Shown: positions 25,730 to 32,974 of the stretch, piece by piece
Layout of the letters: the number at the start of each line of letters is the position of its first letter
Position numbering within the stretch: position 1 is the first letter of the stretch
Assembly (NCBI RefSeq): GCF_011761185.1
Contig: NZ_JAAOYM010000001.1
Coordinates: 248,001-312,000, forward strand
Origin: Saccharomonospora amisosensis
GTDB taxonomy: Bacteria; Actinomycetota; Actinomycetes; Mycobacteriales; Pseudonocardiaceae
DNA: 64,000 bases
Reading direction: 5' to 3'
Program-made: the position numbers and the translations under genes
Notes under the pieces: generated by a model
The model's input: the letters and a program-made list of their open reading frames with translations, nothing else
Told to the model about the DNA's origin: nothing
The model's database searches: none

Positions 25730-28315
25730 GTGCGTGGCGGGACACAACAGAATCGGGATCTCGACGCGGTGCTCGCCCTGCACCGGAAAGCGAACGACAC
25801 CGCGGCCAGCGCGCACAACATCGAGGCCATTCGGCTGCTGCGCAAGGCGCTGCGATTGATCGATGCCAAGGCGGCACCCGACGCTGCCTGGGTGGCGGCC
25901 AGGATCAGGGTGCTGATCAGCCTCGCGCTGGCGACCTCGGAGGTGGGTTCCACCGCCAAGGGGTTCCGGGGACTCAGGCGGGCACAGGCGCACCTGGAGC
26001 AGTTGCCCGAGGGCCGCAGCAAGCAGGAGTTGCAGGCGGTCATCTCGGGACAACGTGCCCTGTTGCTGTTCCGAGTCGGCAGGCTCGCAGAGTCGCTGGC
26101 CCTGTTCAACGCCATCATTCCCACGCTGGAGGGGCTGCAGAGTGAGGACGGCCTGCTGCTTGCCCGCACCATGACCAACAGGGCCCAGATCCATGCCGAG
26201 ATGGGCAACGTCGACGCGGCGGCTCGCGACTTCGACCGGGCCATCGCGCTGGCCGCGGAACACGGCCTCGCCCGCATCGAGGGCAAGGCGCGCCACGGCC
26301 TCGGCGACCTCGCGCAGCTGGCGGGCGACATCCCCGGCGCGCTGCACCACTACGAAGAGGCCGCCAGGATTCTGGAGTCCGCCGCGCCCGGTTGGTTGGC
26401 CAGGGTCCGGCTGGACCAGGCAAGGGCGCTGCTGGTCGCGGGACTGGCGAGGGAGGCCGCGAGACACCTCGACGAGGCGCTACCCGACCTGCGCCGCAAC
26501 CGAGTCATCCAGGACCTGGCCGAGGCCAAGGTGGCGAGGGCGGCAGCGGCACTGCTCGAGGGCGACTACGACCTGGCCCGTCACCTCGCGGTCCTCGCTC
26601 GCCGTCGGTTCCTGCGCCGCGGTAACAAGCCGTGGGCGGAGGTCGCCGCGCTCGCGCGACTGCGCGCGGACGCAACCGAGGTTCTGGAGAGCGGGGCGAC
26701 TCCACCGCCGCGGCTACCGTCCAGCCTGTTGCGGGTTTCCGACCGGCTCGCCGAGCTGGGGCTGCGCGACGAGACGGCGGCGGCACGGCTGCTCGCGGTA
26801 CGACTGCTGGTGCGCAGGGGTGCCCTCGACGCCGCGGCCGAACAGTTGGCGAAGGTGCCGAAGCCTCGAAGGACCAGCCCGGTTGACCACAAGATGCTGC
26901 TGCGGCTGTGCCGCGCCGAGTTGGCTGTCGCGGCGGGACGGCCACGCTCCGCGCTGGCGCAGGCTCGGGCGGGACTGACCGAGCTGGGCTCGGCCCGCGA
27001 CCGGATGGGTGGTCTCGACCTGCTGTGCGGCACCGCCGTACACGGCCAGGAACTGGGCGCGCTCGCCGTCGGCCGCGTGCTCGCCGGAGCACGCGGGCAG
27101 CAGGGCGCGCGCAGGCTGCTCGCCTGGCAGGAGCGCACTCGCGCGCAGGTGTACCGCTACGAACCACTGCCCGCGATCGACGACCCGGTGCTGGCCAGGT
27201 ACCTGACCGAGATGCGGCACGTGCAGCGCACCGTCCAGCAGCACCGGCTGGCAGGCAAGCCGGTGGCAGCACTGGAGAGCCGGTACGCGTGGCTGCAACG
27301 GGAGGCGAGCAGGCTCGGCTGGTACACCAGCCGCTGGGGCAGGCCGAGGCCGGTGTGCTCGCCGGAGGAGGTGGCGCAGCGGCTGGGCGAGCGCACACTG
27401 GTGAGCCTGGTCGGGCATGCCGACTCCCTTGCCGCGGTGGTGGTGCGCGACGGCCGGTTCAGCCTCGTGCGGTTGGGATCCCTTTCCGAGGTGGTGGAGA
27501 CCGCGAGGCAACTGCACGCCGATCTGCACGCGCTGGCGCCCGACCAGTTGCCCGCCGCGTTGAGTGCGGCGGTGTCCGCGTCGGCGCGCCGTAGGGCGGC
27601 GCTGCTCGACGAGCGGCTGATCCACCCGCTCGCCGGGTTGATCGGCGACACCGAACTGGTGATCGTTCCCACCGGATCACTGCACGCGCTGCCGTGGCCC
27701 GCACTGCCCAGCCTGCGTGGGAGGCCGCTTTCGGTCGCGCCCTCGGCGACGGTGTGGGTCGCCGCCGCCCGTGCGGGTAGGCCGGAGCCGGTGGTGCTGG
27801 TCGGCGGTCCCGGTGTGCCGGGAGCTGTCGGGGAGGTGCGCCAACTGCGGGCGGTGTACCCGTCGGCGCGATTGGTGGACGGTGAGGCGGCGACCAGCGA
27901 GACGGTGTTGTCGGCGCTGGAGGGTTCCGGGGTCGCGCACCTGGTCGCGCACGGTGCACACGAGCCGGGCAATGCGCTGTTCTCCCGGCTGGACCTGGTC
28001 GACGGTCCGCTGTTCGCCCACGAGGCCGCGCGGCTGTCCAATCCGCCGGAGCGGGTGGTGCTGGCGGCGTGTGAGCTGGCGATGAGCCACATCCGGCCGG
28101 GTGAGGAGGCCCTCGGGTTCGCGGGTGCGCTGCTGGCGAGCGGTTCTCGGACGGTTGTCGGGGCCGTGGCCAGGGTCGGCGACAGTGCGGCGGCGCAGGC
28201 GATGACGGATCTGCACCACAGCCTCGCCGCCGGGCTGTCACCGGCCGTGGCGCTGGCGGAGGCCACGGCGGTGGACCCGTTGCGACGACCCTTCCTGTGC
28301 CTGGGGGCGGGCTGA
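25730..28315 (+). CDS. TPR-CHAT protein (caspase-HetF-associated-with-TPR protease)
   Basis: The 861-residue protein is mostly alpha-helical TPR-like repeats for about residues 10-560 (for example RTMTNRAQIHAEMGNVDAA, ARHGLGDLAQLAGDIPGALH) and ends in a CHAT domain. The caspase-type dyad is visible: His741 in LVAHGAHEPG and Cys781 in VLAACELAM, 40 residues apart. CHAT proteases are latent and activated through the TPR sensor. GTG 25730 is chosen as the first start after the upstream gene; no strong ribosome site is seen. It is 50 bp downstream of the sigma-linked gene and probably in the same transcript. No transmembrane segment. Confidence 0.9.
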   Translation: MRGGTQQNRDLDAVLALHRKANDTAASAHNIEAIRLLRKALRLIDAKAAPDAAWVAARIRVLISLALATSEVGSTAKGFRGLRRAQAHLEQLPEGRSKQELQAVISGQRALLLFRVGRLAESLALFNAIIPTLEGLQSEDGLLLARTMTNRAQIHAEMGNVDAAARDFDRAIALAAEHGLARIEGKARHGLGDLAQLAGDIPGALHHYEEAARILESAAPGWLARVRLDQARALLVAGLAREAARHLDEALPDLRRNRVIQDLAEAKVARAAAALLEGDYDLARHLAVLARRRFLRRGNKPWAEVAALARLRADATEVLESGATPPPRLPSSLLRVSDRLAELGLRDETAAARLLAVRLLVRRGALDAAAEQLAKVPKPRRTSPVDHKMLLRLCRAELAVAAGRPRSALAQARAGLTELGSARDRMGGLDLLCGTAVHGQELGALAVGRVLAGARGQQGARRLLAWQERTRAQVYRYEPLPAIDDPVLARYLTEMRHVQRTVQQHRLAGKPVAALESRYAWLQREASRLGWYTSRWGRPRPVCSPEEVAQRLGERTLVSLVGHADSLAAVVVRDGRFSLVRLGSLSEVVETARQLHADLHALAPDQLPAALSAAVSASARRRAALLDERLIHPLAGLIGDTELVIVPTGSLHALPWPALPSLRGRPLSVAPSATVWVAAARAGRPEPVVLVGGPGVPGAVGEVRQLRAVYPSARLVDGEAATSETVLSALEGSGVAHLVAHGAHEPGNALFSRLDLVDGPLFAHEAARLSNPPERVVLAACELAMSHIRPGEEALGFAGALLASGSRTVVGAVARVGDSAAAQAMTDLHHSLAAGLSPAVALAEATAVDPLRRPFLCLGAG

Positions 28316-28330
28316 CCTGCGAGCGTGCTG

Positions 28331-28780
28331 CTACCCGCGTTCGGCGGCGGCGACCAGTCGGGTGGCCAGGAACCGGACCGCGGCGTGTAGTACCAGCTTC
28401 GCCAGCGGGCCGCTGCCTGGCACGGCCTCGGTGAAGGTGGCACGCCAGCACAGCAGGGTGCCGCCGGAGCCGTCGGGACTCAGCAGCACCTCGGCGTGGT
28501 AGTCGCGCACCGGTGCGGCGCCCGCGAAGGTGTAGACGTGCCGGTCGGGTGGTTCGTAGCCGGTGGTTTGCTCACGCATGAACAGTGGCCACGCACCCAC
28601 CTTGCGGATCGCGCCGATCCCGCCGTCCTCCGGTTCGCCTCGTCGCTCCCACGACGAGTGCATTACCAGCGGCCGTGCCCACCGAGACCAGTTCGCACCG
28701 TCGGTCTCCAGTTCGAACAGCTTCCACGGCGGGGCGGTGCTCCTGCGCCGCACCTCGAAGGAGTACGTCCTGTTGGCCAT
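28331..28780 (-). CDS. SRPBCC (START-like) protein, Rv0910-type toxin candidate
   Basis: A 149-residue SRPBCC/polyketide-cyclase-fold protein. Typical elements are the N-terminal strand-helix 'FEVRRRSTAPPWKLFELETDGANWSRW' (shown in part), G-rich turn 'IGAIRKVG' and the C-terminal helix 'LAKLVLHAAVRFLATRLVAAAERG'. It is encoded divergently from an MT0933-type antitoxin at 28871, with only 90 bp between starts. In Mycobacterium tuberculosis the Rv0909 antitoxin and Rv0910, an SRPBCC protein, form a toxin-antitoxin pair in one operon. The toxin role here is inference; a lipid-binding or enzyme role is equally possible. Confidence 0.75.
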   Translation of the reverse strand: MANRTYSFEVRRRSTAPPWKLFELETDGANWSRWARPLVMHSSWERRGEPEDGGIGAIRKVGAWPLFMREQTTGYEPPDRHVYTFAGAAPVRDYHAEVLLSPDGSGGTLLCWRATFTEAVPGSGPLAKLVLHAAVRFLATRLVAAAERG

Positions 28781-28870
28781 CGGTCAACGATAACCGCCCG
28801 CGGGGCAGGCCGGGCAGGTGCCGTGCTCTCCACGTTGCGCCATCGCGCGAACGCTGGTGGTCTGGAGAGC

Positions 28871-29095
28871 ATGGGTTTCAACTTCGATCAGATCAAGCAC
28901 AGGGCCAAGGACGCGCTCGGCAAGAACAGCGGCAAGATCGAGCAGGGCATCGACAAGGCGAGTGGGCTTGCCAGGTCCCGGTTCGGCAAGCAGGCGGGCA
29001 AGATCGACAGCGCCAGCCGTAAGGCCAAGGAAATGCTGCGCAAGAATGCGGGCGGTGGGCAGCAAGGTGGGGACCAGCAGGGCGGGCCCAGGTAG
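28871..29095 (+). CDS. MT0933-like antitoxin
   Basis: The 74-residue protein begins MGFNFDQIKHRAKDALGKN, followed by 'KIEQGIDKASGLARSRFGKQAGKIDSA', the compact helical signature of the MT0933 (Rv0909) antitoxin family, and ends in a Gly/Gln-rich tail. ATG 28871 has GGAGAG immediately upstream. Family members bind a toxin partner; the divergent SRPBCC gene is the obvious candidate. The divergent arrangement differs from the operon in mycobacteria. Confidence 0.8.
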   Translation: MGFNFDQIKHRAKDALGKNSGKIEQGIDKASGLARSRFGKQAGKIDSASRKAKEMLRKNAGGGQQGGDQQGGPR

Positions 29096-29105
29096 CTCCG
29101 GCCAC

Positions 29106-30083
29106 TCAGCAGACCTCCCCGGAAGCCACCTCACCAGCTATGGCCGTGATCCGGCCACCGCGCTCCCCCAACGCGACCAGCCCGTCGCGAGCCTCGGGTG
29201 CGGTCAGGTCCACCGTGACCGCCGCGCGCGAGGCGTTCCTGTGCTCGGCGAGCGCCCTCGCTCCCGCGTGCCCCGCTTCGATGGTGGCCGCCACCCCGCC
29301 CGTCGAGGCCAGCGCCCCCCGGGCGGCACCGAGCTTGCCGAGCGCCTCGTCGAGCACGGGAAGCAGGGCAGCACGGTTGCCCTCGACCATCGCCCGCACC
29401 AGGTCCGGTCGGGTGCCCGCCACCCGCGTTCCGTCGGCGAACGACCCGGCCGCCAGCGCCGCCGCCAGCGGACCACCGAACGATCCCACCGCCGCCAGCA
29501 CCGCGGCGAACAGGTGGGGCAGGTGGGAGATGCGCGCGACGACCTCGTCGTGTGCCTGGCAGCCGAGCGGCACCACGTGCGCGCCCGTGTCCAGTGCCAG
29601 TGTCGCCACCTCCCGCCACGCAGCCAGGTCGGTGTCCTCCTCGATCGCGACGACCCACGCCGCGCCGACGAACAACGTGGCCGTTCCCGCGGCCCAGCCC
29701 GACTTGGCCGTGCCCGCCATCGGATGACCACCCACGTACCTCGCCGTCGGGACCGTGCGCCGGACGGCGTCGCGCACCGGGGTTTTGACGCTGGTGACGT
29801 CGGTGAGCACGCAGTCGGGTGCGTACTCGGCGACGAGCGGCAACACGGTGTCCAGCGCGGGCAGCGGCACGGCCAGCGCGATCACCGCGTCGGCCTCCGC
29901 CGCTCGCCGTAGCGCCTGTGGCACATCGGTGGAAACGGCATAGCCTTCGGCCGCGGCGGCCTGCGCGTCCAATGTGGAGTCCGTTGCGCCCCACACCTTC
30001 CTGCCCGCCGCCGCGGCAGCACGCAGCAAGGAACCGCCGACCAGACCCAGCCCGATAACGCATACGTCTCGCACGGCGCCCAT
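29106..30083 (-). CDS. tyrA: Prephenate dehydrogenase
   Basis: The 325-residue protein has a Rossmann N-terminus (VIGLGLVGGSLLRAA, residues 9-23), the conserved 'TDVTSVKTPV' (about 94) and 'VGGHPMAGTAKSGW' (about 117) segments of TyrA, and the helical dehydrogenase C-terminal domain. It oxidises prephenate to 4-hydroxyphenylpyruvate in tyrosine synthesis. It lies 6 bp downstream of an M20 amidohydrolase gene, forming an operon. No C-terminal ACT domain is present, so allosteric control by tyrosine would be indirect. Confidence 0.93.
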   Translation of the reverse strand: MGAVRDVCVIGLGLVGGSLLRAAAAAGRKVWGATDSTLDAQAAAAEGYAVSTDVPQALRRAAEADAVIALAVPLPALDTVLPLVAEYAPDCVLTDVTSVKTPVRDAVRRTVPTARYVGGHPMAGTAKSGWAAGTATLFVGAAWVVAIEEDTDLAAWREVATLALDTGAHVVPLGCQAHDEVVARISHLPHLFAAVLAAVGSFGGPLAAALAAGSFADGTRVAGTRPDLVRAMVEGNRAALLPVLDEALGKLGAARGALASTGGVAATIEAGHAGARALAEHRNASRAAVTVDLTAPEARDGLVALGERGGRITAIAGEVASGEVC

Positions 30084-30089
30084 CCTGCC

Positions 30090-31343
30090 CTACCCGCGCA
30101 AGGCGTCCAGCGCGAACGCCGCGTACATCGCCACCCCGTTGGCCAGCGCGGCCTCGTCGTAGTGCACCCGGTTGGAGTGGTTGGCGGCCGCCTGAGCCGG
30201 GTCGGTCCCGCTCGGGCACGTGCCGAGGAACGCGAACGCCCCTGGTACCCGTTGCAGCACGTAGGAGAAGTCCTCCGCACCCATGATCGGAGCGGGCATC
30301 GGCTCGACGTTGTCCGCACCGAGGACCTCGGCGGCGAGCTGAAGCACTCGCGCCGCCTGTTCCGGCGAGTTCACCGTGGGCGGGTAGCCAGGCTCGATGT
30401 CGGTGAGCACCTGGCAGCCGTGTGCCGCGCCGACGTTCTCGCAGACCTTGGGCAACTCCTCGTGCACCAGCGCCCTCGTCCGCGCCGACATCGTCCGGAT
30501 CGTCCCCGACAGCTCAGCGCTCTCCGGAATGACGTTGCTGGTGGTGCCCGCGGCGATGCGGGTGACGGAGACGACGGCGGGATCGAACACGTCGATCCTG
30601 CGGGTCACCATCGTCTGCAACGCGCCGACGAGTTCGGCCGCGGCCGGAATGGGGTCCACGGCGTTGTACGGCATCGAGGCGTGCCCGCCGGAGCCGACGA
30701 CCCGGATGTCGAAGGTGTCAGCCGCGGCCATGACGGGACCGGTCCTCGTCGTGACCAGCCCGCTCGGCAGGTTGGCGTGAACGTGCAGGGCCAGCGCGCG
30801 TTCCACTCGCGTTCCCGCCGCGTCGAGCACTCCTTCGTGGATCATGTGACGAGCACCGTGATGGCCTTCCTCGCCCGGCTGGAACATGAAAACGACCGAG
30901 CCCGCCAACTCCTCGACGTGTGAGCTGAGCAGCCGCGCCGCCGAAGCGAGCATCGCGACGTGGGTGTCGTGCCCGCAGGCATGCATCACCCCCGGTACGT
31001 CCGAGGCGAACTCGACGCCGGTGTCCTCGGTGAGCGGCAGCGCGTCCATGTCACCGCGCAGCAGCACCGCGGGCCCCGGCTTGCCGCCCCGCAGCACGGC
31101 TGTGACCGACGTCGTCGTGGTGCCCCGAGTGATCTCCAGCGGCAGCCCCTCCAGTTCGGCGACGACGGCCTCCTGGGTACGGGGCAACGTAAGGCCAAGC
31201 TCGGGGTGCTGGTGGAGCTCGCGCCGCAGCGCGACCGTTCGCGGCTGCAGCGCCCTTGCCTCCTCCAGCAATCCGGCAAGTCGGGCATCGGGCAGCGAGG
31301 GCAACTCGGTGGGTCCGGTCATGTACTCGATACTGGCACGCAT
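30090..31343 (-). CDS. M20D-family amidohydrolase / N-acyl-amino-acid carboxypeptidase
   Basis: The 417-residue protein has the M20D metal-binding pattern: RGDMDALPL (about residue 96), HACGHDTHVAML (about 120) and FQPGEEGHHGA (about 156), and the lid-domain 'GSGGHASMPYNAVDPI' (about 215). These enzymes hydrolyse acyl or amide bonds of amino-acid conjugates in the cytoplasm. Start choice is uncertain: ATG 31343 or the in-frame ATG 31322; neither has a strong ribosome site. Operon with tyrA downstream; divergent from the tadA pair, 53 bp away. Confidence 0.9.
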   Translation of the reverse strand: MRASIEYMTGPTELPSLPDARLAGLLEEARALQPRTVALRRELHQHPELGLTLPRTQEAVVAELEGLPLEITRGTTTTSVTAVLRGGKPGPAVLLRGDMDALPLTEDTGVEFASDVPGVMHACGHDTHVAMLASAARLLSSHVEELAGSVVFMFQPGEEGHHGARHMIHEGVLDAAGTRVERALALHVHANLPSGLVTTRTGPVMAAADTFDIRVVGSGGHASMPYNAVDPIPAAAELVGALQTMVTRRIDVFDPAVVSVTRIAAGTTSNVIPESAELSGTIRTMSARTRALVHEELPKVCENVGAAHGCQVLTDIEPGYPPTVNSPEQAARVLQLAAEVLGADNVEPMPAPIMGAEDFSYVLQRVPGAFAFLGTCPSGTDPAQAAANHSNRVHYDEAALANGVAMYAAFALDALRG

Positions 31344-31396
31344 TCGGTTGATGCTTTCGTCGATCGACCTGAGCCGCGCGGGTATACGGTGGGCGC

Positions 31397-31879
31397 ATGG
31401 CGGTGAAGGAGCCGATCACGGGGTTCGCGGTGGCGGTCGTGCGCGAGGACGGCCGGTGGCGATGCGGCCCGCTGGACACGGCCGCGCTCACCGATCTGGA
31501 CGCCGCGATCACACAGTTGCGCAAGCTTCGCTCCACCGGCGCTGTCTTCGGGTTGCTGGCGGTGGACGACGAGTTCTTCGTCATCGTGCGCCCGAGTCCG
31601 ACCGGTGCGTCCCTGCTGCTGTCCGACGCGGCCGCGGCACTCGACTACGACGTCGCGGCGGATGTGCTCGACCTGCTGCGTGCCGAACCACCGGACGATG
31701 ACGACGACGTCATCTGGCCGGAGGGAGACCTCGAAATTCTCGCCGACCTTGGAATGCCAGGTCCGGAGTTGGAGGTCATCGTCAACGAGGTTGAGCTGTA
31801 CCCCGACGAGCAGTTGCAGATGATCGCTCAGCGGTGTGGCTTCGGCGACGAGTTCGCCAAGTTCGTCGACGACCTGTGA
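31397..31879 (+). CDS. tRNA adenosine deaminase-associated protein
   Basis: The 160-residue acidic protein precedes tadA with a 4-bp overlap, the standard actinobacterial arrangement. 'VVREDGRWRCGPL' and 'FGLLAVDDEFFVIVRPSP' form the first half and 'EGDLEILADLGM' with 'QMIAQRCGFGDEFAKFVDDL' the C-terminal end. Biochemical role unknown, probably assisting TadA. A TATACG element 8 bp before the ATG would place the transcript start at or near the ATG, so the gene could be leaderless. Confidence 0.88.
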   Translation: MAVKEPITGFAVAVVREDGRWRCGPLDTAALTDLDAAITQLRKLRSTGAVFGLLAVDDEFFVIVRPSPTGASLLLSDAAAALDYDVAADVLDLLRAEPPDDDDDVIWPEGDLEILADLGMPGPELEVIVNEVELYPDEQLQMIAQRCGFGDEFAKFVDDL

Positions 31880-32367
31880 GCCCGCCCCTCGACGCGGGCG
31901 ACGCCGAAGCCGTGCGGTCGGCCATCGGCTTCGCGCGGCGGGCGCAGGGCACCGCCGATGTGCCGGTGGGTGCCGTGGTGTTCGCCCCTGACGGCAGGCT
32001 GCTGGCCGGTGCCCACAACGCGAGGGAACAACTGGGCGATCCCACGGCGCACGCCGAGATCTTGGCCCTGCGCGCGGCCGCGCGGGAGTACGGGGACGGC
32101 TGGCGGCTGGAGGGCTGCACCCTCGCGGTGAGCGTCGAACCGTGCACCATGTGCGCGGGTGCCATCGTGCTGGCGCGCGTGGCCAGGTTGGTGTTCGGCG
32201 CGTGGGAGCCGAGGACGGGCGCGGTCGGTTCGCTGTGGGACGTGGTGCGCGACCGCAGGCTCAACCACCGGCCCGAGGTGATCGGCGGGGTGCTCGCGCG
32301 GGAGTGTTCGGCGTTGCTGGAGGAGTTCTTCGCGGGTCAACGCGATGCGACGGGGTCGTTCGAGTAG
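31876..32367 (+). CDS. tadA: tRNA-specific adenosine deaminase TadA
   Basis: The 163-residue zinc deaminase has the catalytic HAEI motif (THAEILAL, about residue 58) and the zinc ligands PCTMCAG (about 89). It makes inosine at position 34 of tRNA-Arg(ACG). GTG 31876 overlaps the upstream stop (GTGA) and begins VSPPLDAGDAEAVRSAI; an earlier in-frame ATG lies inside the upstream gene. It is followed directly by tRNA-Ser(CGA), a common neighbour. Confidence 0.94.
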   Translation: MSPPLDAGDAEAVRSAIGFARRAQGTADVPVGAVVFAPDGRLLAGAHNAREQLGDPTAHAEILALRAAAREYGDGWRLEGCTLAVSVEPCTMCAGAIVLARVARLVFGAWEPRTGAVGSLWDVVRDRRLNHRPEVIGGVLARECSALLEEFFAGQRDATGSFE

Positions 32368-32396
32368 CGCTGGGCCGATGCAGTATCGTTTCCGGC

Positions 32397-32483
32397 GGTA
32401 GCGTGTCCGAGCGGCCGAAGGAGCACGACTCGAAATCGTGTGACGGTTAACCCCGTCCGTGGGTTCAAATCCCACCGCTACCG
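32397..32483 (+). tRNA. tRNA-Ser (anticodon CGA)
   Basis: The 87-nt class II tRNA has acceptor arms GGTAGCG / CGCTACC with discriminator G at 32483, an anticodon stem-loop CACGA-ctCGAaa-TCGTG (anticodon 32431-32433), a long variable arm and a GTTCAAAT T-loop. CCA is not encoded. It reads UCG. A strong hairpin follows 15 nt later. Confidence 0.97.
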
Positions 32484-32497
32484 CTGTTGAACAGGCA

Positions 32498-32534
32498 AAA
32501 TGCCGGGTGGCTCGGGAAGAGCCGCCCGGCATTT
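32498..32534 (+). terminator. Intrinsic terminator of tRNA-Ser(CGA)
   Basis: AAATGCCGGGTGGCTC pairs with GAGCCGCCCGGCATTT across a GGGAA loop (16 bp with one G-T pair), followed by T-containing sequence. A-U rich base and position 15 nt after the tRNA fit a terminator. Confidence 0.92.
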
Positions 32535-32974
32535 CGCCGTTCCGTCTCGGTTTCGGGCTCCCTTCACTCGCTCTGCGGCCGCCGGGCTTCCGGCCCGTTC
32601 CCGATCCGGTTGATCGGCTTGCCGCACGGCCGTGTGACCCGGGTAGCACGGTCAGGTTGTGGCCGGTGCGGGCCGCGCGGCGATGGTGTGTGCTCAACGT
32701 GTCGGCCTGAAAGCACCGCGTGCATCTGCTTGCTGCTCGCTGGGAAGGGATGGCGCAGACATGGTGGCTGCCGACAACAACGCCGCAACGATCGATCAAC
32801 TGTCGGATGTGGACGGAAATGGCTCGGAACTGGAAAGCAACTGACGATCGGGTGCGGGCACAGAGTGTTCGGACCAAACTCGGTCGGGTTTCCGTGGGCA
32901 CCCGATGGGGTCACGGTCGTGTCAAGTCGCGTGTCAACGGAAACGTTCTGGCGCCACGAAGCGAAGGTTGCGGC
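32535..32974. other. Non-coding gap upstream of the large secreted protein
   Basis: About 440 bp with no convincing gene. The frame of the next gene is open from 32720 but its codon pattern is poor and the signal peptide starts only at 32975. A distant inverted repeat GTTTCCGT (32888-32895) / ACGGAAAC (32937-32944) may be a regulatory site. No clear promoter was found. Confidence 0.4.
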
